The notes beneath the pieces were generated by a model. It searched no databases and was not told the DNA's origin. It saw only the letters and a program-made list of their open reading frames with translations. A DNA stretch of 64,000 nucleotides, taken from the NCBI GenBank assembly GCA_015067565.1, contig SVMF01000001.1:62001-126000 (forward strand). Reading direction: 5' to 3'. The translations under genes and the position numbers were made by a program. Position 1 is the stretch's first letter. Every line of letters starts with the position of its first letter. Below are positions 35,342 through 44,048 of this stretch, one piece after another. This DNA comes from Oscillospiraceae bacterium. GTDB taxonomy: Bacteria; Bacillota; Clostridia; Oscillospirales; Oscillospiraceae.

Positions 35342-37696
35342 TCAATCCATTGCCGTCGTGTCGGCAAAAATAACCGTAACCGTAGTTCCGAGGGCGACCT
35401 CCGTCCCCTCCTTCAGATCCTGACTTGTGACTAAAACGTGCTTTGCCCTCAGATCGGTTCCCTTCGCCTGCAGATACAGGCCAAGGTCGTTAAGAAGCTT
35501 TGTCGCTTCCTCGACTGTAAGACCAATCAGACTCGGCACCTTAACCTTGTGGGTCGGCATCGTTTCGTCTGTGTATAAAATGACGGTAGAATTGCCGGGA
35601 AGTTCCTTCCCTGCCGCAGGAATCTGTCCGACGATCTGACTGCCGTTTCCGATAATTCGGTATTGCAGAAAATTTTCACCCAGAAGCTTTTGTGCCTGTT
35701 CCTCGGTTTTCCCTATAAGCTGCGGCATGATCACATTCACACGCGACATGTCCTGCTCGGAATAATTTGCCTCCACACCGAGGTAGGGCAAAATATCCTC
35801 AAATACGGCCGCAACGGTCGGTGCTGCCATCACACCGCCCGAGACATACTGACCGCTGTTCGGGTTCGGTGTATCAAGAGCGACTAAAACAATGTACTGC
35901 GGGTGCTCCATCGGCGCAACACCGACGAAGGATACGATCTTGTCTTTGGTAAAGTTGCCGCTCTCATCACGCGTATCTGTCTTTTCGGAGGTGCCCGTCT
36001 TGCCACCGATCGTATAGCCTGCTACCTTGGCATTCTTGGCTGTCCCCTCCGTTACAACGGATTGCAAGAGCTCACACATGGTACGCGAGGTCTCCTGAGA
36101 GATCACCTGCCGGATCACGGTGCGCTCATTTTTCTTGACGGTGTTGCCATCTGCATCCAGCACCTCCGAAACGATGTACGGCTGCAGGACATAACCACCG
36201 TTGACCACGGCCGCAATGGCACGCACGATCTGTAGCGGTGTCGGCTTGACCGTCTGGCCGAAAGAGGTCGAAATAAGGTAGCTCGTGCCGTGGGTCTTCG
36301 CATCCGACAGTCGCTGCCTCGAATGGAACAGACCACTCGCCTCACCGGGTAGGTCGATCCCTGTGGCATTCAAAAGGCCAAAAGCCTCGCAGTAATCATA
36401 GAGCGTTTCACCGCCTGTCATCAGGCCGATATGCCCGAAGGCAAGATTGCATGAATTTTGCAGCGCCTGCGCCGTCGTCTGTGAGCCGTGGCCCTTGTGC
36501 TGCCAGCAGTTGAGTTCCTGTGCTCTACCTTCAAATTTCTCTCTGCCCGAGCAATAAAAATGGTCGTTCAGCGTCACCGCGCCGGAATCGATGGCCGTCG
36601 CCATCGTTACGACCTTGAAGGTCGAGCCTGGTTCGTAGCCGTCACAGACGCAGCGGTTTCTCCACTGCGACAGCCTTGCTGTAGCAACCAGGTCGTTGTA
36701 TTCGTCTAATTTCTCTTGGCGCTCAGTGCTGTCCTGCGGAAGTTGCATCGCAGCATCATAAATCGCCTGCGCCTGCGCTTCCTTTTGCGGGTCAAAAATT
36801 TCAAGATAGTGATTCGGGTCATAGCCACCGATGGTCGCCATCGCAATCAGCTCTCCCGTGTTGACATCCATCACAATGCCGAAGGCACCGTTTTGCACAT
36901 CATATCTGTCGATCGCATCATGCAGCTGCTTTTCCAGAGCCCTCTGTACCGTCAGATCGATCGTCAGCACGAGGCTGTCGCCGTCGCTGGCCTCGTAGTA
37001 TTTTTCGTAGGAATAAAGCATTTCCGTCTCGTGGTTGCCCCTTGTGGTGATCACGGCTCCGGCCGTCCCCTCCAATGTGGAGTTATAATAGGATTCCAAT
37101 CCTTCCGAACCAACATTTTCCGTGTTGGTGAAGCCGAGAAGCTGTGAGGCGACCTCGTTATTCGGGTAATAGCGCATGGAATCCGGCTCCAAATGCACGC
37201 CGACCAGGTCGTTTTCGCTCAAAAAATCTCTGACTCGGTTGCAAACCTCGAGTCCCTGCTTGCGCTTTAGCACCTTGTAGCGCATCGTGGTATCGGCCGC
37301 CTGCTTTTTGATAAATTCCTCATCCAATTCGAGAATTTGCGACAGATTTCGTGCCAGAAAATCAATATCCACCTGATTTTCTTTCAACTGCAACGGGTCA
37401 AGAAAGATCGTCTCCACACTTGCAGAGGCTGCAAGTGTCGTCATATTGCGATCATAGATCACACCTCTCGAAGCCGTGACTGAGGTGGATCTTGTCTGAT
37501 TTCGGATTGCAAGCTCCTCATATTTTTTATGCTGTCCCAGCATCAGGTATCCCAATCTGCCGCCCAGCACAAGAAAAAGGACGATCACCAAGCCCATCGC
37601 ACAGACAATCATTTTTCGCAAATCGGAGTCCGTAACAACAGATTTCCTCGCCTTTTGTGGGCGTTTTTTCCTCTTTTCGACATCCTCCCGTCTCAT
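35342..37696 (-). CDS. Class B penicillin-binding protein with PASTA repeats (SpoVD/FtsI-like)
   Basis: 784 residues: short cytoplasmic N-terminus, one signal-anchor helix (about 30-50), PBP dimerisation domain, transpeptidase domain with SxxK as STFK (Ser about 358), the KTGTSEKTD motif, and two C-terminal PASTA domains (VIMPQLIGKTEEQAQKLLG and VKVPSLIGLTVEEATKLLN). Septal cross-linking partner of FtsW. PASTA repeats suggest the SpoVD-like branch, but as the sole class B PBP here it may serve vegetative division. ATG 37696 is five bases after GGAGG; an upstream extension into the gap is rejected. Confidence 0.92.
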   Translation of the reverse strand: MRREDVEKRKKRPQKARKSVVTDSDLRKMIVCAMGLVIVLFLVLGGRLGYLMLGQHKKYEELAIRNQTRSTSVTASRGVIYDRNMTTLAASASVETIFLDPLQLKENQVDIDFLARNLSQILELDEEFIKKQAADTTMRYKVLKRKQGLEVCNRVRDFLSENDLVGVHLEPDSMRYYPNNEVASQLLGFTNTENVGSEGLESYYNSTLEGTAGAVITTRGNHETEMLYSYEKYYEASDGDSLVLTIDLTVQRALEKQLHDAIDRYDVQNGAFGIVMDVNTGELIAMATIGGYDPNHYLEIFDPQKEAQAQAIYDAAMQLPQDSTERQEKLDEYNDLVATARLSQWRNRCVCDGYEPGSTFKVVTMATAIDSGAVTLNDHFYCSGREKFEGRAQELNCWQHKGHGSQTTAQALQNSCNLAFGHIGLMTGGETLYDYCEAFGLLNATGIDLPGEASGLFHSRQRLSDAKTHGTSYLISTSFGQTVKPTPLQIVRAIAAVVNGGYVLQPYIVSEVLDADGNTVKKNERTVIRQVISQETSRTMCELLQSVVTEGTAKNAKVAGYTIGGKTGTSEKTDTRDESGNFTKDKIVSFVGVAPMEHPQYIVLVALDTPNPNSGQYVSGGVMAAPTVAAVFEDILPYLGVEANYSEQDMSRVNVIMPQLIGKTEEQAQKLLGENFLQYRIIGNGSQIVGQIPAAGKELPGNSTVILYTDETMPTHKVKVPSLIGLTVEEATKLLNDLGLYLQAKGTDLRAKHVLVTSQDLKEGTEVALGTTVTVIFADTTAMD

Positions 37697-37789
37697 TGCT
37701 GCCTCCTTGCCGCCATTTGAAAAAATCCAAAAACATGGGCGGCAACTTCGCTCACCGCCCATGCTCTGTCATTGTCTATATATGCGCAT

Positions 37790-38290
37790 TCAGGAGAAGT
37801 ATGCCGTCACATTGGCAAAAGCTCCTCGGAAGGCATCGAAAACCAATTCAAAAATATCCCGCTCTTCATCCATCGCAAAAACCTGCGTGGTGTCTCCCTC
37901 GCCGATGCTGACATAGCGGATCTGATCCGGTGTCGGTCTGTGCATTCCTAATGCCAGAGCGCGCTGTTCGATCACCGCCAGATCGATCTTGCTTTCATAA
38001 TCGGCCTGCAGTTTTTCGTTCTGTTCGCTGAGCATACGCTTTTGTTCCTCCAGCTTGCTGATGTCATTGCGTGTTTCAAACATTCCGACATAGCTGAAAA
38101 GAACCAAAAGCAGCATCATAACCGCCGTCAATGCCCCAAGCACTGCGATCGGAGAGATCGAGAGCTTATAGCGCACCTTGCGCTGCGGTACGGTCGGCGC
38201 ATCAGGCAATCGTTCGGGTTGCTTGAGCGGCTGCGCCGTGTTATTCAGGAACATATCATAGGCCGCCGAACCGTTGTATCTGCGTTCCAT
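37790..38290 (-). CDS. ftsL: FtsL-like division protein
   Basis: 166 residues, bitopic: cytoplasmic N-terminus of about 45 residues, one membrane helix (ISPIAVLGALTAVMMLLLVLF), then a coiled coil with leucine spacing (ISKLEEQKRMLSEQNEKLQA). Position between rsmH and the class B PBP gene is the canonical ftsL place. Binds FtsB/DivIC and FtsQ. Sequence conservation is low, as usual; the call rests on topology and position. Confidence 0.8.
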   Translation of the reverse strand: MERRYNGSAAYDMFLNNTAQPLKQPERLPDAPTVPQRKVRYKLSISPIAVLGALTAVMMLLLVLFSYVGMFETRNDISKLEEQKRMLSEQNEKLQADYESKIDLAVIEQRALALGMHRPTPDQIRYVSIGEGDTTQVFAMDEERDIFELVFDAFRGAFANVTAYFS

Positions 38291-38309
38291 CTGCGCCTAC
38301 TCCTTTCGC

Positions 38310-39242
38310 TTAAAGTTTTTCACACACACGCAGCTTTGCGCTGCGTGCTCTTGGGTTTTCTTCCAGCTCCTTTGCTCCCGACAAGATCGGCTTTCGGCTG
38401 ATTAGCTTCACACGCGGTTTCTTGCCGCAAACGCAGATCGGAAATTCAGGCGGACAGGTGCAACCCTTAGCTGCCTCCTGCATCGCATTTTTGACGATCC
38501 GATCCTCAAGGGAGTGGAAAGTGATCACCGCAAGGCGACCGCCCGGGTTGAGGCGCTCAATTGCCGCATGCATCATCTTGCTGACCGAGCCAAGCTCGTC
38601 ATTGACCGCAATGCGAATCGCCTGGAAGCTCCGCTTTGCAGGATGCTGCTTTTCACGCAGCGCTTGCGCCGGCATCGCACCCTTGATAATATCGACCAGC
38701 TCCATAGTCGTTCTGATCGGTTCTTGCTCACGGCGCTTGACAATGGCCGAAGCAATCGACGGCGCATAGCGCTCCTCGCCGTATTCATACAAAATTCTTC
38801 TTAGCTCTTCATAGTCCCATTCATTGACAACCTCGTAGGCCGAAAGGACATCCCGCGCATTCATGCGCATATCCAGCGGTGCATCGGCCATATAGGAAAA
38901 GCCTCTCGAAGCATCATCCAACTGTGGAGAAGATACGCCCAAGTCAAAGAGCATTCCGTCGATCCCCTCTAAACGCAGTTCGTCTAAAATCGAGTGAATC
39001 TCAGAGAAATTCGAATGCACCATTGTCACGCGCTCAGCAAACGGCTCAAGTCGCTGCGAGGCCGCCATGAGCGCAACCTCGTCACGATCGACACCGATCA
39101 GTCTACCGCTGTCCAGGCGCTTTGCAATCTCGTAGGAATGACCTGCACCGCCGAGAGTGCCATCCAAATAAATGCCGTTCGGTCGAATGTTCAATGCCTC
39201 GATGCATTCGTCCAGCAAAACAGATTTGTGTGAAAATTCCAT
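38310..39242 (-). CDS. rsmH: 16S rRNA m4C1402 methyltransferase RsmH
   Basis: 310-residue SAM-dependent methyltransferase. Motifs: HKSVLLDECIEAL, YLDGTLGGAGHSYEIA (SAM loop), DGMLFDLGVSSPQLDDASRG and VITFHSLEDRIVKN. ATG 39242 is one base after the mraZ stop, so the larger open frame running through mraZ is not used. Second gene of the dcw cluster. Confidence 0.96.
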   Translation of the reverse strand: MEFSHKSVLLDECIEALNIRPNGIYLDGTLGGAGHSYEIAKRLDSGRLIGVDRDEVALMAASQRLEPFAERVTMVHSNFSEIHSILDELRLEGIDGMLFDLGVSSPQLDDASRGFSYMADAPLDMRMNARDVLSAYEVVNEWDYEELRRILYEYGEERYAPSIASAIVKRREQEPIRTTMELVDIIKGAMPAQALREKQHPAKRSFQAIRIAVNDELGSVSKMMHAAIERLNPGGRLAVITFHSLEDRIVKNAMQEAAKGCTCPPEFPICVCGKKPRVKLISRKPILSGAKELEENPRARSAKLRVCEKL

Positions 39243-39243
39243 A

Positions 39244-39660
39244 TCAGAAGCCCAACTCCTCCATAATGGTCGCAAGCGCCTGCGGTGTGAGGTACTTCTC
39301 CTCCTCCACCTCGTAGCGCTCGGGAGACCAGATCTCCGCTCTGCCAATCTGTCCGATGAACAAAACCTCTTGGCCGATTCCTGCATAAGCACGAAAATCC
39401 TCGGGCAGCTGGAACCGCCACTGCTTATCCGGCTCGCATTTGTACACATTTGCAAGGAAAACGCGCATATGGCGACTTTTCGACGGTGGCAGTTCATTAA
39501 AATGATCCTGCAGTCTCTGCCACTCTGCCTCGGTATAAATGGTCAGGCAAGCATCGGGGGCCTTGGCTATATAAAATTCCGTACCGAGCTTCTCGCGCAG
39601 CTTCGCAGGCACAAAAACGCGCCCCTTCGGGTCAAGCGTGTGTTTATATTTACCAAACAT
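39244..39660 (-). CDS. mraZ: Transcriptional regulator MraZ
   Basis: 138-residue AbrB-fold DNA-binding protein with two MraZ repeats: FGKYKHTLDPKGRVFVPAKL and a second around YKCEPDKQWRFQLPEDFRAY. First gene of the dcw cluster and, in studied bacteria, an autorepressor. Four correctly spaced operator boxes sit just upstream, overlapping the transcript start, so autoregulation is well supported. Confidence 0.95.
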   Translation of the reverse strand: MFGKYKHTLDPKGRVFVPAKLREKLGTEFYIAKAPDACLTIYTEAEWQRLQDHFNELPPSKSRHMRVFLANVYKCEPDKQWRFQLPEDFRAYAGIGQEVLFIGQIGRAEIWSPERYEVEEEKYLTPQALATIMEELGF

Positions 39661-39672
39661 CCCCTCACCTCA

Positions 39673-39707
39673 CTCCATTTTACTCAACTTTCATCCATTT
39701 CACTCCA
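39673..39707 (-). promoter_or_regulatory. MraZ operator: four TGGAG-type boxes at 10-base spacing
   Basis: On the minus strand TGGAG (39707-39703), TGGAT (39697-39693), TTGAG (39687-39683), TGGAG (39677-39673), each exactly 10 bases apart, between the -10 and the mraZ ATG. Matches the direct-repeat TGGGN-like MraZ sites of other bacteria. Confidence 0.8.
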
Positions 39708-39716
39708 CTTTTGTAC

Positions 39717-39745
39717 AGTATACACCCTCTTGGCAAAAAAATCAA
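39717..39745 (-). promoter_or_regulatory. Promoter of the dcw cluster
   Basis: Minus strand TTGATT (39745-39740), 17 bases, TATACT (39722-39717). Transcript start near 39710, so the MraZ boxes lie at the start of the leader. Confidence 0.65.
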
Positions 39746-39983
39746 TCTTTTTTTCGCATTTTGTGTGAAAGATCATATTTTTCTATTGCATTTTTCGAGT
39801 TTTTCAAACATTCATTCGTATAAATCGACGTTTTTGTTGTTGTCATCGTCTGAATGCAAGATCATAGTAAACACAGGAGAATCATCATTGGACCTTTCAG
39901 GCGCAGGTTCTCATCGATTGAGACGGACGCATCAAAACAACCCCAACATGACACGTGTAGAAAGCTGCGCGCTGCAAAAAAAC
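39746..39983. other. Gene-free stretch upstream of the dcw promoter
   Basis: AT-rich for the first half; no frame with a ribosome site on either strand. I see no recognisable element here. Confidence 0.5.
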
Positions 39984-40095
39984 AGGGATAGGCCTTAGCC
40001 TATCCCGCAGTCTGTCAAATAACCCCTGTTTTGCGTCAAGCAAGACAGGGGTTATTTGACAGACTGTATTTGGTGATTCCATGGATCACCAAATG
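39984..40095. repeat. Cluster of hairpins between the dcw promoter and the BMC operon end
   Basis: Three inverted repeats in a row: GGGATAGGC / GCCTATCCC (39985-40006), followed on the minus strand by a T run; a long one at 40008-40066 with ends CAGTCTGTC / GACAGACTG and arms AATAACCCCTGT / ACAGGGGTTATT; and ATTTGGTGAT / ATCACCAAAT (40068-40095). Serial leftward terminators insulating the dcw promoter. The CAGTCTGTC ends recall the end hairpin of the MITE-like element. Confidence 0.6.
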
Positions 40096-40197
40096 GATTA
40101 TAAATGATATCTGTCAAAAAGACTATACAATAACGCAAAAACGGATAAAATTCGGCCATATCGAAACATCCGACCGAAACAGACGGAAGGCTGAAAA

Positions 40198-40227
40198 GAA
40201 AAAGCACGGCAAAGCCGTGCTTTTTCT
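40198..40227. terminator. Terminator of the BMC operon
   Basis: Stem AAAAAGCACGGC / GCCGTGCTTTTT with AAA loop, five bases after the tpiA stop. Confidence 0.9.
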
Positions 40228-40231
40228 TCGA

Positions 40232-40981
<750 letters not shown>

Positions 40982-40985
40982 AGGA

Positions 40986-41813
40986 TCAATACAGCGTCTT
41001 GCGGATCTCCACGTTTCCGCTCGGGCACGTATTCTTGCAGTTGCCACAGTTGACGCACTTGTGCTCGTCGGCAGTGACACCGGAAACAATCTTACCGGTG
41101 GAGCTTGCGCCAATACGGTTTGCGCCTGCGTTGATCATTGCAACAGCGTCAGCATAGGTACGCACGCCGCCAGAAGCCTTGACACCGATGTCGGGGCCAA
41201 CAGTCTCACGCATGAGGCGGATATCCTCGACAGTTGCGCCGCCGGTGGAGTAACCGGTAGAGGTCTTGACAAAGTGAGCACCAGCCAGCTTGGCAACGGT
41301 ACAAGCCTTGACCTTCTCTTCGTCGGTCAGCAGACAAGCCTCGATGATGACCTTAACGGTTGCACGACCCTTAACAGCATTGACAACACCCTCGATGTCG
41401 CGCTTGACGAGCATCCAGTCGCCGGACTTGATGGCGCCGACGTTGATCACCATGTCGATCTCACGAGCGCCCTTGGTGGCAGCGTCGGAAGCCTCAAAGG
41501 CCTTGGTCTCAGGAGTGCATGTACCGAACGGGAATGCAATAACGCAGCAAGGGGTAACACCGCTGCCTTCGAGCTGCTGTGCAACGTACTGAATGTAGGA
41601 CGGGTTGACACAGACGCTGGCGCAGTGGTACTTCTTTGCCTCGTCGCAGATCTTACGAATATCAGCAACACTTGCCTCGGGCTTGAGGAAGGTGTGGTCG
41701 ATATACTTGGCCATATCAGCAGCGTTGTTGTTTGCAGCAGGAGCTGCCGGCTGCTGACCGTACTTAGCGCAGATTTCCTCCGTCACTTGGCGGATGATTT
41801 CATTAATATCCAT
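40986..41813 (-). CDS. deoC: BMC deoxyribose-phosphate aldolase with C-terminal Fe-S-type motif (DeoC1)
   Basis: 275 residues. An N-terminal amphipathic helix ([19 protein letters not shown]) and Ala/Pro/Asn linker, as in BMC encapsulation peptides, precede a complete DeoC barrel: [23 protein letters not shown], Schiff-base Lys in [14 protein letters not shown], second active Lys in [10 protein letters not shown]. It cleaves deoxyribose-5-phosphate to acetaldehyde and glyceraldehyde-3-phosphate. After the barrel comes [15 protein letters not shown], a ferredoxin-like CxxCxxCxxxCP motif not part of ordinary DeoC. It could bind a [4Fe-4S] cluster or another metal, or anchor to the shell. Operon with DeoC2 and tpiA. 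Confidence 0.9.
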   Translation of the reverse strand: MDINEIIRQVTEEICAKYGQQPAAPAANNNAADMAKYIDHTFLKPEASVADIRKICDEAKKYHCASVCVNPSYIQYVAQQLEGSGVTPCCVIAFPFGTCTPETKAFEASDAATKGAREIDMVINVGAIKSGDWMLVKRDIEGVVNAVKGRATVKVIIEACLLTDEEKVKACTVAKLAGAHFVKTSTGYSTGGATVEDIRLMRETVGPDIGVKASGGVRTYADAVAMINAGANRIGASSTGKIVSGVTADEHKCVNCGNCKNTCPSGNVEIRKTLY

Positions 41814-41837
41814 GAACAGTTGTTCCTTTCGTAATCT

Positions 41838-42590
41838 TTATTTGCGAGCCTCTTCCGCAATCTTTGCCGTTGCGGTCAGACCCAGACGCGATGCACCTGC
41901 GGCCATGAGCTGCTCAGCCTGTGCAAGCGTCTTGATGCCGCCGTCGATCTTGATTCCGACGTTGCGACCTAAAATATCATATGCGAGCTTCACATCCTCA
42001 ACGCGGGCACCGTGTCCGCTTAGCATGTTCTGAATCTTGACATAGTCCACACCGCTGCCGCGCAGCATCGTTAGGACCGCACGCTTTTCCTCGGCGGTAT
42101 ATACGCTGTGCTCAAAAACAGCCTTGATCTTCGCCTTACCTGCAGCAAGACGCACGATCTCCTCAATCTCACGTTGGGCAACATCGAGTCTGCCGGACTT
42201 GATGGCAAGCACATTGAGTGCCACATCGATCTCGGTGGCACCATTTGCCATGCATTCCTTCAGCTCTGCGATCTTCGCAGCCTGGGACATACAGCCGTGT
42301 GGGAAACCGATGGCGGTTCCGACCGCAACAGGGCTGCCCAGAAGTACTTCTCTGGCAGCCGCAACATAGTACGGTGCAACACAGACAGCCGCTACGGCAT
42401 ATTTTCTTGCCACAGCGCATTCCTTCTGGATCTTTTCCAAAGTGGTGTCAGGATTCAGCAGAGAATGCTCCAGATGTGCCACAACATCAGTACCGCAGAC
42501 CAGTCCCTTGCAGGGGGCCGGCTCGGCTTCCATATGGAAATGTTGCAGCACGAGGCGCTCTACCTCTTTACGGATTGCTTCAATATCCAT
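41838..42590 (-). CDS. Divergent BMC deoxyribose-phosphate aldolase paralogue (DeoC2)
   Basis: 250 residues with its own N-terminal helix ([19 protein letters not shown]) and a DeoC barrel (HLEHSLLNPDTTLEKI, LNVLAIKSGRLDVA). Both Lys positions are kept (DYVKIQNM, GIKIDGGIKT), but the surroundings differ from ordinary DeoC: KTSTG becomes KIQNM and KASGG becomes KIDGG. It may have altered substrate use, or be a weak or structural partner of DeoC1. Its ATG overlaps the stop of the upstream shell gene (ATGA). DeoC1 follows after 24 bases. Confidence 0.8.
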   Translation of the reverse strand: MDIEAIRKEVERLVLQHFHMEAEPAPCKGLVCGTDVVAHLEHSLLNPDTTLEKIQKECAVARKYAVAAVCVAPYYVAAAREVLLGSPVAVGTAIGFPHGCMSQAAKIAELKECMANGATEIDVALNVLAIKSGRLDVAQREIEEIVRLAAGKAKIKAVFEHSVYTAEEKRAVLTMLRGSGVDYVKIQNMLSGHGARVEDVKLAYDILGRNVGIKIDGGIKTLAQAEQLMAAGASRLGLTATAKIAEEARK

Positions 42591-42877
42591 CAGTGATACT
42601 CCCTTGTTTCGCCCTCGTAGGTGATGTGATCAATGACACCGCAGATCGTCTGATCTCCGATGAATTGCTTGCCCAGCAGGATGCCTGCCGCACCGCCGTC
42701 GGCGGCGACAATCACCGTATCTCCGATGCCGGCATGCGCCACATCGAAGACGATGGCATTATTGCCGGTCAAATTTCCGTTCTCGTCGAGGTAGTCGACG
42801 ATCATCAGCTTCTGACCCTCAAATCCTTTGTCCTTGATCGTGGAAACGACGTTTCCTACGACTCTGGCGATCTTCAT
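42590..42877 (-). CDS. BMC vertex protein, EutN/CcmL family (BMC-P 1)
   Basis: 95-residue pentamer-forming shell protein that caps the vertices of the microcompartment. Family features: [21 protein letters not shown], hydrophobic barrel, [30 protein letters not shown]. Coupled at both ends: its ATG overlaps the BMC-H1 stop and its stop overlaps the DeoC2 start. Confidence 0.92.
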   Translation of the reverse strand: MKIARVVGNVVSTIKDKGFEGQKLMIVDYLDENGNLTGNNAIVFDVAHAGIGDTVIVAADGGAAGILLGKQFIGDQTICGVIDHITYEGETREYH

Positions 42878-43149
42878 CCCATCTTGGGCAGGATGCCCTC
42901 AACGTCATCGTGCGGAGACGGAATGACATGGCAGCCGTACAGCTCGCCAACCCGCTTTGCAGCCGTTGCGCCTGCGTCAACTGCGGCCTTGACAGCGCCG
43001 ACATCGCCGCGGACCATAACGGTGACCAAGCCGCTGCCGATCTGCTCCTTGCCGATCAGGTGAACATCTGCTGCCTTAACCATAGCATCGGCTGCCTCGA
43101 TAGAGCCGATCAAGCCACGGGTCTCAACCATTCCAAGTGCTAACTTCAT
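42874..43149 (-). CDS. BMC hexameric shell protein (BMC-H 1)
   Basis: 91-residue PduA/EutM-like hexamer subunit tiling the shell facets. Begins [20 protein letters not shown], pore loop [11 protein letters not shown], then [14 protein letters not shown] and C-terminal [19 protein letters not shown]. Differs from BMC-H2 at only six residues. ATG 43149 is eight bases after GGAGG. One of three paralogues in the operon. Confidence 0.94.
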   Translation of the reverse strand: MKLALGMVETRGLIGSIEAADAMVKAADVHLIGKEQIGSGLVTVMVRGDVGAVKAAVDAGATAAKRVGELYGCHVIPSPHDDVEGILPKMG

Positions 43150-43164
43150 AATAATATCCTCCAA

Positions 43165-43437
43165 TTATTCAGGTTTCAGTTGTAAATTATAGGTATCAAT
43201 AAATCCGGCGATGGCGGCATCGGCAGGAACCCTCTTATGGAAGATCCTGCTGGCCTCCTTCGAGCCGATCATGTAGACTAAGTCGCCTCTACCGGCCTGT
43301 CGGGTGGAGTCTGCCGCCACGATCATTTTTGTTTTTTTACCCTTTTCGATCAGGTGCACCACGAGAAACGGGATGTTTTCCAAGCCCTCTTCCTTCACTG
43401 TGGCGACCACATTACCGACGACTTCCCCGATGTACAT
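43165..43437 (-). CDS. BMC vertex protein, EutN/CcmL family (BMC-P 2)
   Basis: 90 residues: MYIGEVVGNVVATVKEEGLE, LVVHLIEKGKKTKMIVAADS, GRGDLVYMIGSKEAS, IAGFIDTYNLQL. Vertex pentamer paralogue, more basic in the middle than the other two. Lies between BMC-H1 and BMC-H2. Confidence 0.9.
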   Translation of the reverse strand: MYIGEVVGNVVATVKEEGLENIPFLVVHLIEKGKKTKMIVAADSTRQAGRGDLVYMIGSKEASRIFHKRVPADAAIAGFIDTYNLQLKPE

Positions 43438-43440
43438 GGT

Positions 43441-43716
43441 TTAGCCGATCGTGGGCAGAATGCCCTCGACATCATCGTGCGGGGACGGAATGACATGGCA
43501 GCCGTACAGCTCGCCAACGCGCTTTGCAGCCGTTGCGCCTGCGTCAACTGCAGCCTTAACTGCGCCGACATCGCCACGGACCATAACGGTGACCAAGCCG
43601 CTGCCGATCTGGGTCTTGCCAATGAGGTGAACGTTTGCTGCCTTGACCATTGCGTCGGCTGCCTCGATAGCGCCGATCAGGCCACGGGTCTCAATCATAC
43701 CAAGTGCAAGCTTCAT
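43441..43716 (-). CDS. BMC hexameric shell protein (BMC-H 2)
   Basis: 91-residue PduA-like hexamer subunit with pore loop [12 protein letters not shown] 173-base block (43520-43692) is identical, including silent sites, to the block at 43816-43988 in BMC-H3, showing very recent duplication or gene conversion. Starts [12 protein letters not shown], ends [12 protein letters not shown]. Confidence 0.94.
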   Translation of the reverse strand: MKLALGMIETRGLIGAIEAADAMVKAANVHLIGKTQIGSGLVTVMVRGDVGAVKAAVDAGATAAKRVGELYGCHVIPSPHDDVEGILPTIG

Positions 43717-43736
43717 GTGTAGTTTCTCCTTTCAAA

Positions 43737-44012
43737 TTAAGCCATCGTCGGAAGAATGCCTTCGACATCGTTGTGCGGGGACGGGATGACATGGCAGCCG
43801 TACAGCTCGCCAACACGCTTTGCAGCCGTTGCGCCTGCGTCAACTGCAGCCTTAACTGCGCCGACATCGCCACGGACCATAACGGTGACCAAGCCGCTGC
43901 CGATCTGGGTCTTGCCAATGAGGTGAACGTTTGCTGCCTTGACCATTGCGTCGGCTGCCTCGATAGCGCCGATCAGGCCACGGGTCTCGATCATGCCTAA
44001 TGCTTCTTTCAT
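43737..44012 (-). CDS. BMC hexameric shell protein (BMC-H 3)
   Basis: 91-residue PduA-like hexamer subunit differing from BMC-H2 at four residues (position 3 Glu for Leu, HNDVEG for HDDVEG, and the last two residues). ATG 44012 has GGAGG eight bases ahead. First of the hexamer genes in transcription order. Three such copies probably raise the hexamer dose relative to vertex proteins and allow small facet differences. Confidence 0.94.
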   Translation of the reverse strand: MKEALGMIETRGLIGAIEAADAMVKAANVHLIGKTQIGSGLVTVMVRGDVGAVKAAVDAGATAAKRVGELYGCHVIPSPHNDVEGILPTMA

Positions 44013-44048
44013 TATAAAATCCTCCATTTATGTTGTTTATTTTAATTT

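Noticed and set aside
38310-39497. rsmH extended upstream through mraZ
   Set aside because: Upstream part is an alternate frame of mraZ; ATG 39242 matches the conserved RsmH start and lies one base after the mraZ stop.
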